From Pleurodeles waltl (lineage: Eukaryota; Chordata; Amphibia; Caudata; Salamandridae), in contig NC_090449.1 in NCBI RefSeq assembly GCF_031143425.1, positions 759,350,235 to 759,414,234 of the forward strand: 64,000 bases of DNA. The letters are read 5' to 3'. Numbering within the stretch: position 1 is the stretch's first letter; the number at the start of each line of letters is the position of its first letter. Shown here piece after piece: positions 1-10,295 of this stretch. The translations under genes were made by a program, and so were the position numbers. A model generated the notes under the pieces. It worked only from the letters and a program-made list of their open reading frames with translations, ran no database searches and was not told the origin of the DNA.

Positions 1-1053
1 CTGGGGAGTTTTTGTAACCCCTTTCTTTTGGTCACCCCCAGTGGAAGTTTTGGTTACCCTAGTCTTGACCCAGTGGTCTGCCTTCTTTCCCAATTCTTGG
101 GGAGAAATTGGACCTAGGTCTACCAGATACTGATGCAACTTTTCATTGAAGCAGTTACTTAAAATGTGTTCTTTCATAAACAAATTATAAAGCCCAACAT
201 AGTCACACACTTCATTTCCAGTTAACCAACCATCTAGTGTTTTTACTGAGTAGTCTACAAAATCAACCCAGGTCTGGCTCGAGGATTTTTGAGCCCCCCT
301 GAATCTAATTCTATACTCCTCAGTGGAGAATCCAAAGCCCTCAATCAGGGTACCCTTCATGAGGTCATAAGATTCTGCATCTTTTCCAGAGAGTGTGAGG
401 AGTCTATCCCTACACTTTCCAGTGAACATTTCCCAAAGGAGAGCACCCCAGTGAGATCTGTTTACTTTTCTGGTTACACAAGCCCTCTCAAAAGCTGTGA
501 ACCATTTGGTGATGTCATCACCATCTTCATATTTTGTTACAATCCCTTTGGGGATTTTTAGGATGTCAGGAGAATCTCTGACCCTATTTAAGTTGCTGCC
601 ACCATCGATGGGACCTAGGCCCATCTCTTTTCTTTCCCTTTCTATGGCTAGGAGCTGCTTTTCCAAAGCCAATCTTTTGACCATCCTGGCTAACAGGGGG
701 TCATCTTCACTGGAGTTATCCTCAGTGATTTCAGAGGTGTTGGTCTCTCCTGTGAGGGAACCAGCATCTCTGACTATTATTTTTGGAGTCAGGGTTTGAG
801 GGACCCTGTTCTCCCTAGATAGGACTGGTAGGGGGGAATTTTCCTCCAAGTCACTATCCTCTTCCTCTGAGTTGCCACCCTCAGAGGGGTTGGCCTTTTC
901 AAACTCTGCCAAAAGCTCCTGGAGCTGTATTTTGGTAGGTTTGGGGCCCATTGTTATTTTCTTTATTTTACAGAGTGACCTTAGCTCCCTCATCTTAAGA
1001 TGGAGGTAAGGTGTGGTGTCGAGTTCCACCACAGTCACATCTGTGCTAGACAT
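1..1053 (-). CDS. gag: Gag, N-terminal part, of Gmr1-like retrotransposon Z (runs off the window)
   Basis: 351 codons are open from the ATG at 1053 to the window edge with no stop. Residues about 19-53 form a short helix-loop-helix resembling a SAP motif, followed by an acidic stretch (58-72) and a charged helix (119-145). Residues 173-330 align with the capsid-like part of Gag in the array further right, for example EEYRIRF, SSQTWVDF, HILSNC and SPQELGKKAD. By eye the two are roughly half identical, so Z is a related but distinct family. The zinc knuckle, protease and pol would lie beyond the left edge. The start is the first ATG after the primer site, 264 bp downstream of the LTR. Gag would form the particle that packages the element RNA. 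The frame is intact in what can be seen. Confidence 0.85.
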   Translation of the reverse strand, partial: MSSTDVTVVELDTTPYLHLKMRELRSLCKIKKITMGPKPTKIQLQELLAEFEKANPSEGGNSEEEDSDLEENSPLPVLSRENRVPQTLTPKIIVRDAGSLTGETNTSEITEDNSSEDDPLLARMVKRLALEKQLLAIERERKEMGLGPIDGGSNLNRVRDSPDILKIPKGIVTKYEDGDDITKWFTAFERACVTRKVNRSHWGALLWEMFTGKCRDRLLTLSGKDAESYDLMKGTLIEGFGFSTEEYRIRFRGAQKSSSQTWVDFVDYSVKTLDGWLTGNEVCDYVGLYNLFMKEHILSNCFNEKLHQYLVDLGPISPQELGKKADHWVKTRVTKTSTGGDQKKGVTKTPQ

Positions 1054-1297
1054 TTTGCTTCTAAAAGTTGGAATACTTTTTAAGAATCTACAACTGGTTC
1101 TAGAATCTAATTCAAACTTTTACAAACTTTTAAACTCTAAAAGAAATGCTAAACAGGATCTAACACAAGGCCCTAGCAGGTCTTTTAAGAATTTAGAAAA
1201 CTTTTCAAATTGCAAAAATCAATTTCTAATGACAATTTTGGAATTTGTCGTGTGATCAGGTATTGGCTGAGTAGTCCAGCAAATGCAAAGTCTTGTA

Positions 1298-1316
1298 CCC
1301 CACCGCTGATCCACCA
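1298..1316 (-). other. Primer-binding site of element Z
   Basis: Directly inside the LTR edge, after one spacer base, the minus strand reads TGG followed by the complement of CCCACCGCTG. This resembles the 3' end of a vertebrate tRNA-Leu (T-arm and acceptor CCCACCGCTGCCACCA) with mismatches. The position next to the LTR is what makes the call; the tRNA identity is tentative. Confidence 0.55.
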
Positions 1317-1317
1317 A

Positions 1318-4004
1318 TGTAGGAAGTTGGCTCTGTATGTGCTATTTCAAAGTAAGGAATAGCATGCACAGAGTCCAAGGGTTCCCCTTAGAGGTAAAAT
1401 AGTGGTAAAAATAGATAATACTAATGCTCTATTTTGTGGTAGTGTGGTCGAGCAGTAGGCTTATCCAAGGAGTAGTGTTAAGCATTTGTTGTACATACAC
1501 AAGACAATAAATGAGGTACACACACTCAGAGACAAATCCAGCCAATAGGTTTTTATATAGAAAAATATCTTTTCTTAGTTTATTTTAAGAACCACAGGTT
1601 CAAATTCTACATGTAATATCTCATTCGAAAGGTATTGCAGGTAAGTACTTTAGGAACTTCAAATCATCAAAATTGCATGTATACTTTTCAAGTTATTGAC
1701 AAATAGCTGTTTTAAAAGTGGACACTTAGTGCAATTTTCACAGTTCCTAGGGGAGGTAAGTATTTGTTAGATTAACCAGGTAAGTAAGACACTTACAGGG
1801 CTCAGTTCTTGGTCCAAGGTAGCCCACCGTTGGGGGTTCAGAGCAACCCCAAAGTCACCACACCAGCAGCTCAGGGCCGGTCAGGTGCAGAGTCCAGAGT
1901 GGTGCCCAAAACACATAGGCTAGAATGGAGAGAAGGGGGTGCCCCGGTTCCGGTCTGCTTGCAGGTAAGTACCCGCGTCTTCGGAGGGCAGACCAGGGGG
2001 GTTTTGTAGGGCACCGGGGGGGACACAAGTCCACACAGAAATTTCACCCTCAGCGGCGCGGGGGCGGCCGGGTGCAGTGTAGAAACAAGCGTCGGGTTCG
2101 CAATGTTAGTCTATGAGAGACCTCGGGATCTCTTCAGCGCTGCAGGCAGGCAAGGGGGGGATTCCTCGGGGAAACCTCCACTTGGGCAAGGGAGAGGGAC
2201 TCCTGGGGGTCACTTCTCCAGTGAAAGTCCGGTCCTTCAGGTCCTGGGGGCTGCGGGTGCAGGGTCTCTCCCAGGTGTCGGGACTTTAGGTTCAAAAGAG
2301 TCGCGGTCAGGGGAAGCCTCGGGATTCCCTCTGCAGGCGGCGCTGTGGGGGCTCAGGGGGGACAGGTTTTGGTACTCACAGTATCAGAGTAGTCCTGGGG
2401 TCCCTCCTGAGGTGTTGGATCGCCACCAGTCGAGTCGGGGTCGCCGGGTGCAGTGCTGCAAGTCTCACGCTTCTTGCGGGGAGCTTGCAGGGATCTTTAA
2501 AGTTGCTGGAAACAAAGTTGCAGCTTTTCTTGGAGCAGGTCCGCTGTCCTCGGGAGTTTCTTGTCTTTTCGAAGCAGGGGCAGTCCTCCGAGGATGTCGA
2601 GGTCGCTGGTCCCTTCGGAAGGCGTCGCTGGAGCAGGATCTTTGGAAGGCAGGAGACAGGCCGGTGATTTTCTGGAGCCAAGGCAGTTGTCGTCTTCTGG
2701 TCTTCCTCTGCAGGGGTTTTCAGCTAGGCAGTCCTTCTTCTTGTAGTTGCAGGAATCTGATTTTCTAGGGTTCAGGGTAGCCCTTAAATACTAAATTTAA
2801 GGGCGTGTTTAGGTCTGGGGGGTTAGTAGCCAATGGCTACTAGCCCTGAGGGTGGGTACACCCTCTTTGTGCCTCCTCCCAAGGGGAGGGGGTCACAATC
2901 CTAACCCTATTGGGGGAATCCTCCATCTGCAAGATGGAGGATTTCTAAAAGTTAGAGTCACTTCAGCTCAGGACACCTTAGGGGCTGTCCTGACTGGCCA
3001 GTGACTCCTCCTTGTTGCTTTCTTTGTTCCCTCCAGCCTTGCCGCCAAAAGTGGGGGCCGTGGCCGGAGGGGGCGGGCAACTCCACTAAGCTGGAGTGCC
3101 CTGCTGGGCTGTGACAAAGGGGTGAGCCTTTGAGGCTCACCGCCAGGTGTCACAGCTCCTGCCTGGGGGAGGTGTTAGCATCTCCACCCAGTGCAGGCTT
3201 TGTTACTGGCCTCAGAGTGACAAAGGCACTCTCCCCATGGGGCCAGCAACATGTCTCTGGTGTGGCAGGCTGCTGGAACTAGTCAGCCTACACAGACAGT
3301 CGGTTAAGTTTCAGGGGGCACCTCTAAGGTGCCCTCTGTGGTGTATTTTACAATAAAATGTACACTGGCATCAGTGTGCATTTATTGTGCTGAGAAGTTT
3401 GATACCAAACTTCCCAGTTTTCAGTGTAGCCATTATGGTGCTGTGGAGTTCGTGTTTGACAGACTCCCAGACCATATACTCTTATGGCTACCCTGCACTT
3501 ACAATGTCTAAGGTTTTGTTTAGACACTGTAGGGGTACCATGCTCATGCACTGGTACCCTCACCTATGGTATAGTGCACCCTGCCTTAGGGCTGTAAGGC
3601 CTGCTAGAGGGGTGTCTTACCTATACTGCATAGGCAGTGAGAGGCTGGCATGGCACCCTGAGGGGAGTGCCATGTCGACTTACTCATTTTGTTCTCACTA
3701 GCACACACAGGCTTGTAAGCAGTGTGTCTGTGCTGAGTGAGGGGTCTCTAGGGTGGCATAAGACATGCTGCAGCCCTTACAGACCTTCCTTGGCATCAGG
3801 GCCCTTGGTACTAGAAGTACCAGTTACAAGGGACTTATCTGAATGCCAGGGTGTGCCAATTGTGGATACAATGGTACATTTTAGGTGAAGGAACACTGGT
3901 GCTGGGGCCTGGTTAGCAGGGTCCCAGCACTCTTCTCAGTCAAGTCAGCATCAGTATCAGGCAAAAAGTGGGGGGTAACTGCAACAGGGAGCCATTTCTT
4001 TACA
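1318..4004 (-). repeat. 5' LTR of element Z (2687 bp)
   Basis: The plus strand starts TGTAGGAAG next to the primer site and ends TTTACA where copy A begins abruptly, so the LTR has TG...CA ends with TGTA inverted termini. A minus-strand AATAAA lies at 1579-1584, 262 bp from the 3' edge, close to the spacing seen in the array LTRs. I see no convincing long reading frame; the 221-codon plus-strand frame at 2103-2768 has no recognisable domain. The sequence is unlike the array LTRs except at the ends. The right edge interrupts RT of copy A at TGCAG, so Z inserted into copy A. Confidence 0.85.
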
Positions 4005-6509
4005 TGCAGTCTCTGACATGGTCAGGCTGCCTATAGATCTTACTTTTGACAGGCAAGCTGTCTCCAGTATCTATAGTGTGCTCACACCAAGAAGTGGTGC
4101 CTGGCACAGTAGAAAAGAGTTCAGAAAACTGACCCAGGAGATTTAAGCAGTGGTCTTTCTGCTCAGCAGTAAGACAATCTGCCAGTACTACACCTTCCAC
4201 TAGAGCATCTTGTTCTGTGGAAGAGAAGAGATCAGGGAGAGGGTCACTCTCTTCTTCCTGTCCCTCATCTGTTGCCATGAGCAGGGTGAGATCAGCCCTG
4301 TCATAGTAGGGTTTCAGGCGATTGACATGGAGCACCCTAAGGGGATTCCTGGCAGCGCCTAAGTCAACTAAGTAGGTGACTTCACCCTTTTTCTCAACAA
4401 TAATGTGGGGTCCACTCCATTTGTCTTGGAGTGCTCTTGGGGCCACAGGCTCCAAGACCCACACTTTCTGCCCTGGTTGGTACTGAATCAGAACAGTCTT
4501 CTGGTCATGCCATTGCTTTTGGAGCTCTTGGCTGGCCTGAAGGTTTTTACTGGCCTTTTTCATGTACTCAGCCATCCTAGATCTTAGGCCAAGTACATAG
4601 TCCACTATGTCTTGCTTAGGAGCTTTTAAAGGTTGTTCCCAACCCTCCTTCACAAGTGTTAGAGGACCTCTTACAGGGTGTCCAAATAGGAGTTCAAAGG
4701 GGCTGAAGCCCACTCCTTTTAGGGGTACCTCCCTGTAAGCAAAAAGGAGGCAAGGTAACAGGACATCCCATCTCCTGGGGAGTTTTTCAGGGAGTCCCAT
4801 TATCATTCCTTTGAGAGTTGTATTAAACCTCTCAACCAGTCCATTTGTTTGTGGATGATAGGGTGTGGTGAACTTGTATGTCACACCACATTCCTTCCAC
4901 ATGGCCTTTAAGTAAGCAGACATGAAATTGCTTCCCCTGTCTGATACCACCTCTTTTGGGAAGCCCACCCTGGAAAAGATTCCCAGGAGGGCCTTTGCCA
5001 CTGCAGGAGCTGTAGTGGTCCTTAGAGGAATTGCTTCAGGATATCTGGTGGCATGGTCCACTACCACCAAGATAAACCTATTGCCTGAAGCAGTAGGAGG
5101 GTCAAGGGGGCCAACTATGTCAACCCCTACCCTTTCAAAGGGAACCCCAACCACAGGCAGTGGAATAAGGGGTGTCTTTGGAGTTCCACCTGTCTTGCCA
5201 CTGGCTTGACAGGTTTCACAGGACTTACAAAATTCCTTTGTGTCCTCTGACATTCTAGGCCAATGAAACAAGGGAACAAGCCTGTCCCAAGTTTTAATTT
5301 GCCCTAAATGTCCAGCTAAGGGAATGTCGTGGGCTAGAGTTAGGAGGAACTTTCTGTATTGCTGATGAATCAACAATCTCATGGCAGCTCCAGGTTTTGG
5401 ATCCCTTGCCTCAGTATACAAGAGGTTGTCCGCCCAGTAAACTCTGTGAGAGTCACTGACATCCCCATTTGCTTGTTTGACAGCTTGCTGCCTTAGACCC
5501 TCTAGTGTGGGACAGGTATGCTGTGCCACACTCAGCTCCTCCCTGGCAGGCCCCCCTTCACCCAAAAGCTCAGCAGTGTCTGCTTTCAGCTCCTCTGGTG
5601 TAGGTTCTGCACAGGGTGGAATTTCTTCTTCCTCAGAAGTTGAATCCACTGTAGAGGGAAGGATAGTAGGTAGTGTTTTACCTTTACTAACCCTAGCTTT
5701 AGGGAGCACTTGGTCCATTCTTCCAGGATCCAAGTCACCCTGTCCTTTTTGCTTTTTGGCCTGAGCCCTGGTCAAAGCAAAAATATGCCCTGGAATACCC
5801 AGCATTGCTGCATGACCCTCCAACTCCACTTCTGCCCAAGCTGATGTCTCTAAATCGTTCCCTAGTAGACAGTCTACAGGTAAATCTGAGGCAACCACAA
5901 CTTTCTTTGGACCAGTAACCCCCCCCCACCCCCCAGTTGAGATTCACAACAGCCATGGGGTGGCTAAGAGTGTTGTTATAAGCATCAGTCACTTGGTACT
6001 GGTGACCAAGTAGGTGTTGTTCAGGGTGGACCAGTTTCTCTATTACCATGGTAACACTGGCACCTGTGTCCCTGCAGGCCTGAACCTCAACACCATTTAT
6101 TAGGGGTAGTTGCTTGTACTTATCCATATTAAGGGGACAAGCAACCAAGGTGGCCAAATCAATGGCCCCCTCAGAGACTAACACAGCCTCTGTGGTCTCC
6201 CTAACAAGACCAACCCCAACTAAATTACCAAAAGTGAGCCCAGCTACTCCCTTTGATTGGCTATTAGTAGGTTTGCTCCCACCACCACTGCTATTACTAG
6301 GGGCACTAGGTGTAGCAGCAGGGGTTGTAGTGGTATGAGGCTTCGTGCTTTTCTTTGGGCAACTGGGATCAGTTGTCCAATGGCCTTTTATTTTACATAA
6401 ACAGCACCATGGTTTCTTTTCCTTGTTCTGATTAAAAGAGGATTTGGGCCCACCACCCCCACCAGAGTGTTTTTGTGGGCCTGATGAAGACTCATTTTTA
6501 GATTTGTCC
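4005..6509 (-). pseudogene. Copy A: older truncated Gmr1-like gag-pol fragment
   Basis: The minus strand carries, in order, the 3' part of gag with a zinc knuckle, protease (RDTGASVTMV), integrase (HHCC and DD35E, with VERFNTTLKG at the last acid) and the start of RT. It is clearly more diverged from the array copies than they are from each other. A C9-A-C6 tract at 5919-5934 puts protease out of frame. The left end is cut by the Z LTR at 4004/4005. The right end stops at TTTGTCC (6509) exactly where LTR1 starts, so about 1.5 kb of 5' gag and leader is missing. It cannot make a functional product. Confidence 0.9.
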
Positions 6510-9486
6510 TGTAGGAGGCTGGACTGGCTTGTAGTGAGTACCAAGGGGTACTTGCACCTTGCACCAGGCCCAGTTATCCCTTATTAGTGTATAGGGTGTC
6601 TAGCAGCTTAGGCTGATAGATAATGGTAGCTTAGCAGAGCAGCTCAGGCTGAACTAGGAGACGTGTGAAGCTACTACAGTACCACTTAGTGTCATATGCA
6701 CAATATCACAAGAAAACACAATACACAGTTATACTAAAAATAAAGGTACTTTATTTTTATGACAATATGCCAAAGTATCTTAGAGTGTACCCTCAGTGAG
6801 AGGATAGGAAATATACACAAGATATATATACACAATAGCAAAAATATGCAGTATAGTCTTAGAAAACAGTGCAAACAATGTATAGTTACAATAGGATGCA
6901 ATGGGGAAACATAGGGATAGGGGCAACACAAACCATATACTCCAAAAGTGGAATGTGAACCACGAATGGACCCCAAACCTATGTGACCTTGTAGAGGGTC
7001 GCTGGGACTATTAGAAAATAGTGAGAGTTAGAAAAATAACCCTCCCCAAGACCCTGAAAAGTGAGTGCAAAGTGCACTAAAGTTCCCCTAAGGACAAAGA
7101 AGTCGTGTTAGAGGAATAATGCAGGAAAGACACAAACCAACAATGCAACAACTGTGGATTTCCAATCTAGGGTACCTGTGGAACAAGGGGACCAAGTCCA
7201 AAAGTCACAAGCAAGTCGGAGATGGGCAGATGCCCAGGAAATGCCAGCTGCGGGTGCAAAGAAGCTTCTACTGGACAGAAGAAGCTGAGGTTTCTGCAGG
7301 AACGAAAAGGGCTAGAGACTTCCCCTTTGGTGGACGGATCCCTCTCGCCGTGGAGAGTCGTGCAGAAGTGTTTTCCCGCCGAAAGAATGCCAACAAGCCT
7401 TGCTAGCTGCAAATCGTGCAGTTAGCGTTTTTGGACGCTGCTGTGGCCCTGGAGGGACCAGGAGGTCGCAAATTGGACCAGGAGAGAGAGGGGACGTCGA
7501 GCAAGACAAGGAGCCCTCTCAGCAGCAGGTAGCACCCGGAGAAGTGCCAGAAACAGGCACTACGAGGATGCCTGAAACGGTGCTCACCCGAAGTCGCACA
7601 AAGGAGTCCCACGTCGCCGGAGACCAACTTAGAACGTCGTGCAATGCAGGTTAGAGTGCCGTGGACCCAGGCTTGGTTGTGCACAAAGGATTTCCGCCGG
7701 AAATGCAAAAGTCGCGGTTCCCAGCAATGCAGCCCAGCGAGGTGAGGCAAGGACTTACCTCCACCAAACTTGGACTGAAGAGTCACTGGACTGTGGGGGT
7801 CACTTGGACAGAGTCGCTGGATTCGAGGGACCTCGCTCGTCGTGCTGAGAGGAGACCCAAGGGACCGGTAATGCAGCTTTTTGGTGCCTGCGGTTGCAGG
7901 GGGAAGATTCCGTCGACCCACGGGAGATTTCTTCGGAGCTTCTGGTGCAGAGAGGAGGCAGACTACCCCCACAGCATGCACAAGCAGGAAAACAGTCGAG
8001 AAGGCGGCAGGATCAGCGTTACAGAGTTGCAGTAGTCGTCTTTGCTACTATGTTGCAGTTTTGCAGGCTTCCAGCGCGGTCAGCAGTCGATTCCTTGGCA
8101 GAAGGTGAAGAGAGAGATGCAGAGGAACTCGGCTGAGCTCTTGCATTCGTTATCTAAAGTTTCCCCAGAGACAGAGACCCTAAATAGCCAGAAAAGAGGG
8201 TTTGGCTACCTAGGAGAGAGGATAGGCTAGCAACACCTGAAGGAGCCTATCACAAGGAGTCTCTGACGTCACCTGGTGGCACTGGCCACTCAGAGCAGTC
8301 CAGTGTGCCAGCAGCACCTCTGTTTCCAAGATGGCAGAGGTCTGGAGCACACTGGAGGAGCTCTGGACACCTCCCAGGGGAGGTGCAGGTCAGGGGAGTG
8401 GTCACTCCCCTTTCCTTTGTCCAGTTTCGCGCCAGAGCAGGGGCTAAGGGGTCCCTGAACCGGTGTAGACTGGCTTATGCAGAATTGGGCACATCTGTGC
8501 CCAACAAAGCATTTCCAGAGGCTGGGGGAGGCTACTCCTCCCCTGCCTTCACACCATTTTCCAAAGGGAGAGGGTGTCACACCCTCTCTCAGAGGAAGTT
8601 CTTTGTTCTGCCATCCTGGGCCAGGCCTGGCTGGACCCCAGGAGGGCAGATGCCTGTCTGAGGGGTTGGCAGCAGCAGCAGCTGCAGTGAAACCCCAGGA
8701 AGGGCAGTTTGGCAGTACCAGGGTCTGTGCTACAGACCACTGGGATCATGGGATTGTGCCAACTATGCCAGGATGGCATAGAGGGGGCAATTCCATGATC
8801 ATAGACATGTTACATGGCCATATTCGGAGTTACCATTGTGAAGCTACATATAGGTAGTGACCTATATGTAGTGCACGCGTGTAATGGTGTCCCCGCACTC
8901 ACAAAGTTCAGGGAATTGGCTCTGAACAATGTGGGGGCACCTTGGCTAGTGCCAGGGTGCCCACACACTAAGTAACTTTGCACCTAACCTTTACCAGGTA
9001 AAGGTTAGACATATAGGTGACTTATAAGTTACTTAAGTGCAGTGTAAAATGGCTGTGAAATAACGTGGACGTTATTTCACTCACGCTGCAGTGGCAGGCC
9101 TGTGTAAGAATTGTCAGAGCTCCCTATGGGTGGCAAAATAAATGCTGCAGCCCATAGGGATCTCCTGGAACCCCAATACCCTGGGTACCTCAGTACCATA
9201 TACTAGGGAATTATAAGGGTGTTCCAGTAAGCCAATGTAAATTGGTAAAAATGGTCACTAGCCTGTTAGTGACAATTTGGAAAGAAATGAGAGAGCATAA
9301 CCACTGAGGTTCTGATTAGCAGAGCCTCAGTGAGACAGTTAGTCACTACACAGGTAACACATTCAGGCACACTTATGAGCACTGGGGCCCTGGGTTACCA
9401 GGGTCCCAGTGACACATACAACTAAAACAACATATATACAGTGAAAAATGGGGGTAACATGCCAGGCAAGATGGTACTTTCCTACA
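6510..9486 (-). repeat. LTR1 (3'-most LTR of the array, 2977 bp)
   Basis: The ends are TGTAGGA and TCCTACA. It is 20 bp shorter than LTR2-4 because of one deletion near 7702. Minus-strand AATAAA lies at 6750-6755 and a TATATATA run at 6821-6830. The U3 part (8740-9410) contains a series of inverted repeats: 8763-8781, 8844-8871, 8984-9008, 9055-9080 and 9254-9273. The left edge abuts copy A gag with no leader or primer site. Plus-strand frames inside it (up to 126 codons) have no domain and I do not call them. Confidence 0.9.
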
Positions 9487-9500
9487 CAACCCCCCCCAAA
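9487..9500 (-). other. Polypurine tract of unit B
   Basis: The minus strand reads GTTTGGGGGGGGTTG immediately before the 3' LTR start TGTAGGA. A purine run at this place primes plus-strand DNA synthesis in LTR elements. The G run is 8 long in B and C, 14 in D, 15 in E and 9 in F. Confidence 0.75.
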
Positions 9501-9515
9501 CGAAGGACAATAAGA

Positions 9516-10295
9516 CTAGCCATGACCTGATGAGTCTTCATTGTCTAAGTGGAAATATCTGGAGAGTCCATCTGCATTGGAGTGGCTACTCCCAGGTCTG
9601 TGTTCCACTGTATAGTCCATTCCCTGTAGGGATATGGACCACCTCAACAATTTAGGATTTTCTCCTTTCATTTGTTTTAGCCAAAGTAGAGGTTTGTGGT
9701 CTGTCTGAACAATGAAGTGAGTGCCAAACAGGTATGGCCTCAACTTCTTCAGAGCCCAGACCACAGCAAAGGCCTCCCTCTCAATGGCAGACCAACGCTT
9801 TTCTCTAGGGGTCAACCTCCTACTAATAAAAGCAACAGGTTGATCCTGGCCCTCAGAATTAAGTTGTGATAGGACTGCCCCTACTCCTAATTCAGATGCA
9901 TCAGTTTGGACATAGAATTTTTTAGAGTAACAAGGGCTTTTCAGGACAGGTGCAGAGCACATGGCCTGCTTCAGCTCCTCAAAAGCTTTCTGACAGTTTG
10001 CTGTCCATAATACCTTTTTAGGCATTTTCTTGGATGTGAGGTCATTAAGAGGGGCTGCAATGGAGCCATAGTTCTTAATGAACCTCCTGTAATATCCAGT
10101 GAGGCCTAGGAAGGCTCTCACCTGAGTCTGAGTGGTAGGGGGAACCCAATCAATAATTGTTTGGATTTTCCCCTGAAGTGGTGCAATCTGTTCCCCACCA
10201 ACAAGGTGTCCCAGATAAACCACCTTACCCTGCCCTATCTGGCACTTTGAAGCCTTGATAGTGAGGCCTGCCTTTTGCAGGGCCTCCAAAACTTT
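9516..10295 (-). CDS. Unit B: RT C-terminal part and RNase H, downstream of an in-frame UAG
   Basis: 260 codons in the same frame as the RT ahead of it, separated by the UAG at 10296-10298. It begins with the RT thumb region (KCQIGQ, YLGHLV), then has a tether domain, then RNase H with acidic residues in TDASELG, an E in IEREAFA, QTDHKP and NADGLS (about residues 130, 170, 197 and 240 counted from the TTG at 10289). RNase H would remove template RNA during reverse transcription. No ATG opens this segment, so it is probably made only by reading through the UAG, or not at all. Confidence 0.85.
   Translation of the reverse strand, partial: KVLEALQKAGLTIKASKCQIGQGKVVYLGHLVGGEQIAPLQGKIQTIIDWVPPTTQTQVRAFLGLTGYYRRFIKNYGSIAAPLNDLTSKKMPKKVLWTANCQKAFEELKQAMCSAPVLKSPCYSKKFYVQTDASELGVGAVLSQLNSEGQDQPVAFISRRLTPREKRWSAIEREAFAVVWALKKLRPYLFGTHFIVQTDHKPLLWLKQMKGENPKLLRWSISLQGMDYTVEHRPGSSHSNADGLSRYFHLDNEDSSGHG

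Noticed and set aside
2103..2768. 221-codon plus-strand frame in the Z LTR
   Set aside because: GC-rich, serine/glycine-rich composition without domain, antisense to Z; it looks like a chance frame.
8305..8857. Plus-strand frames of 118 and 126 codons in the LTR, repeated in every LTR copy
   Set aside because: They recur only because the LTRs are near-identical copies. They lie antisense to the element, have no domain, and are partly disrupted in the diverged LTR6.
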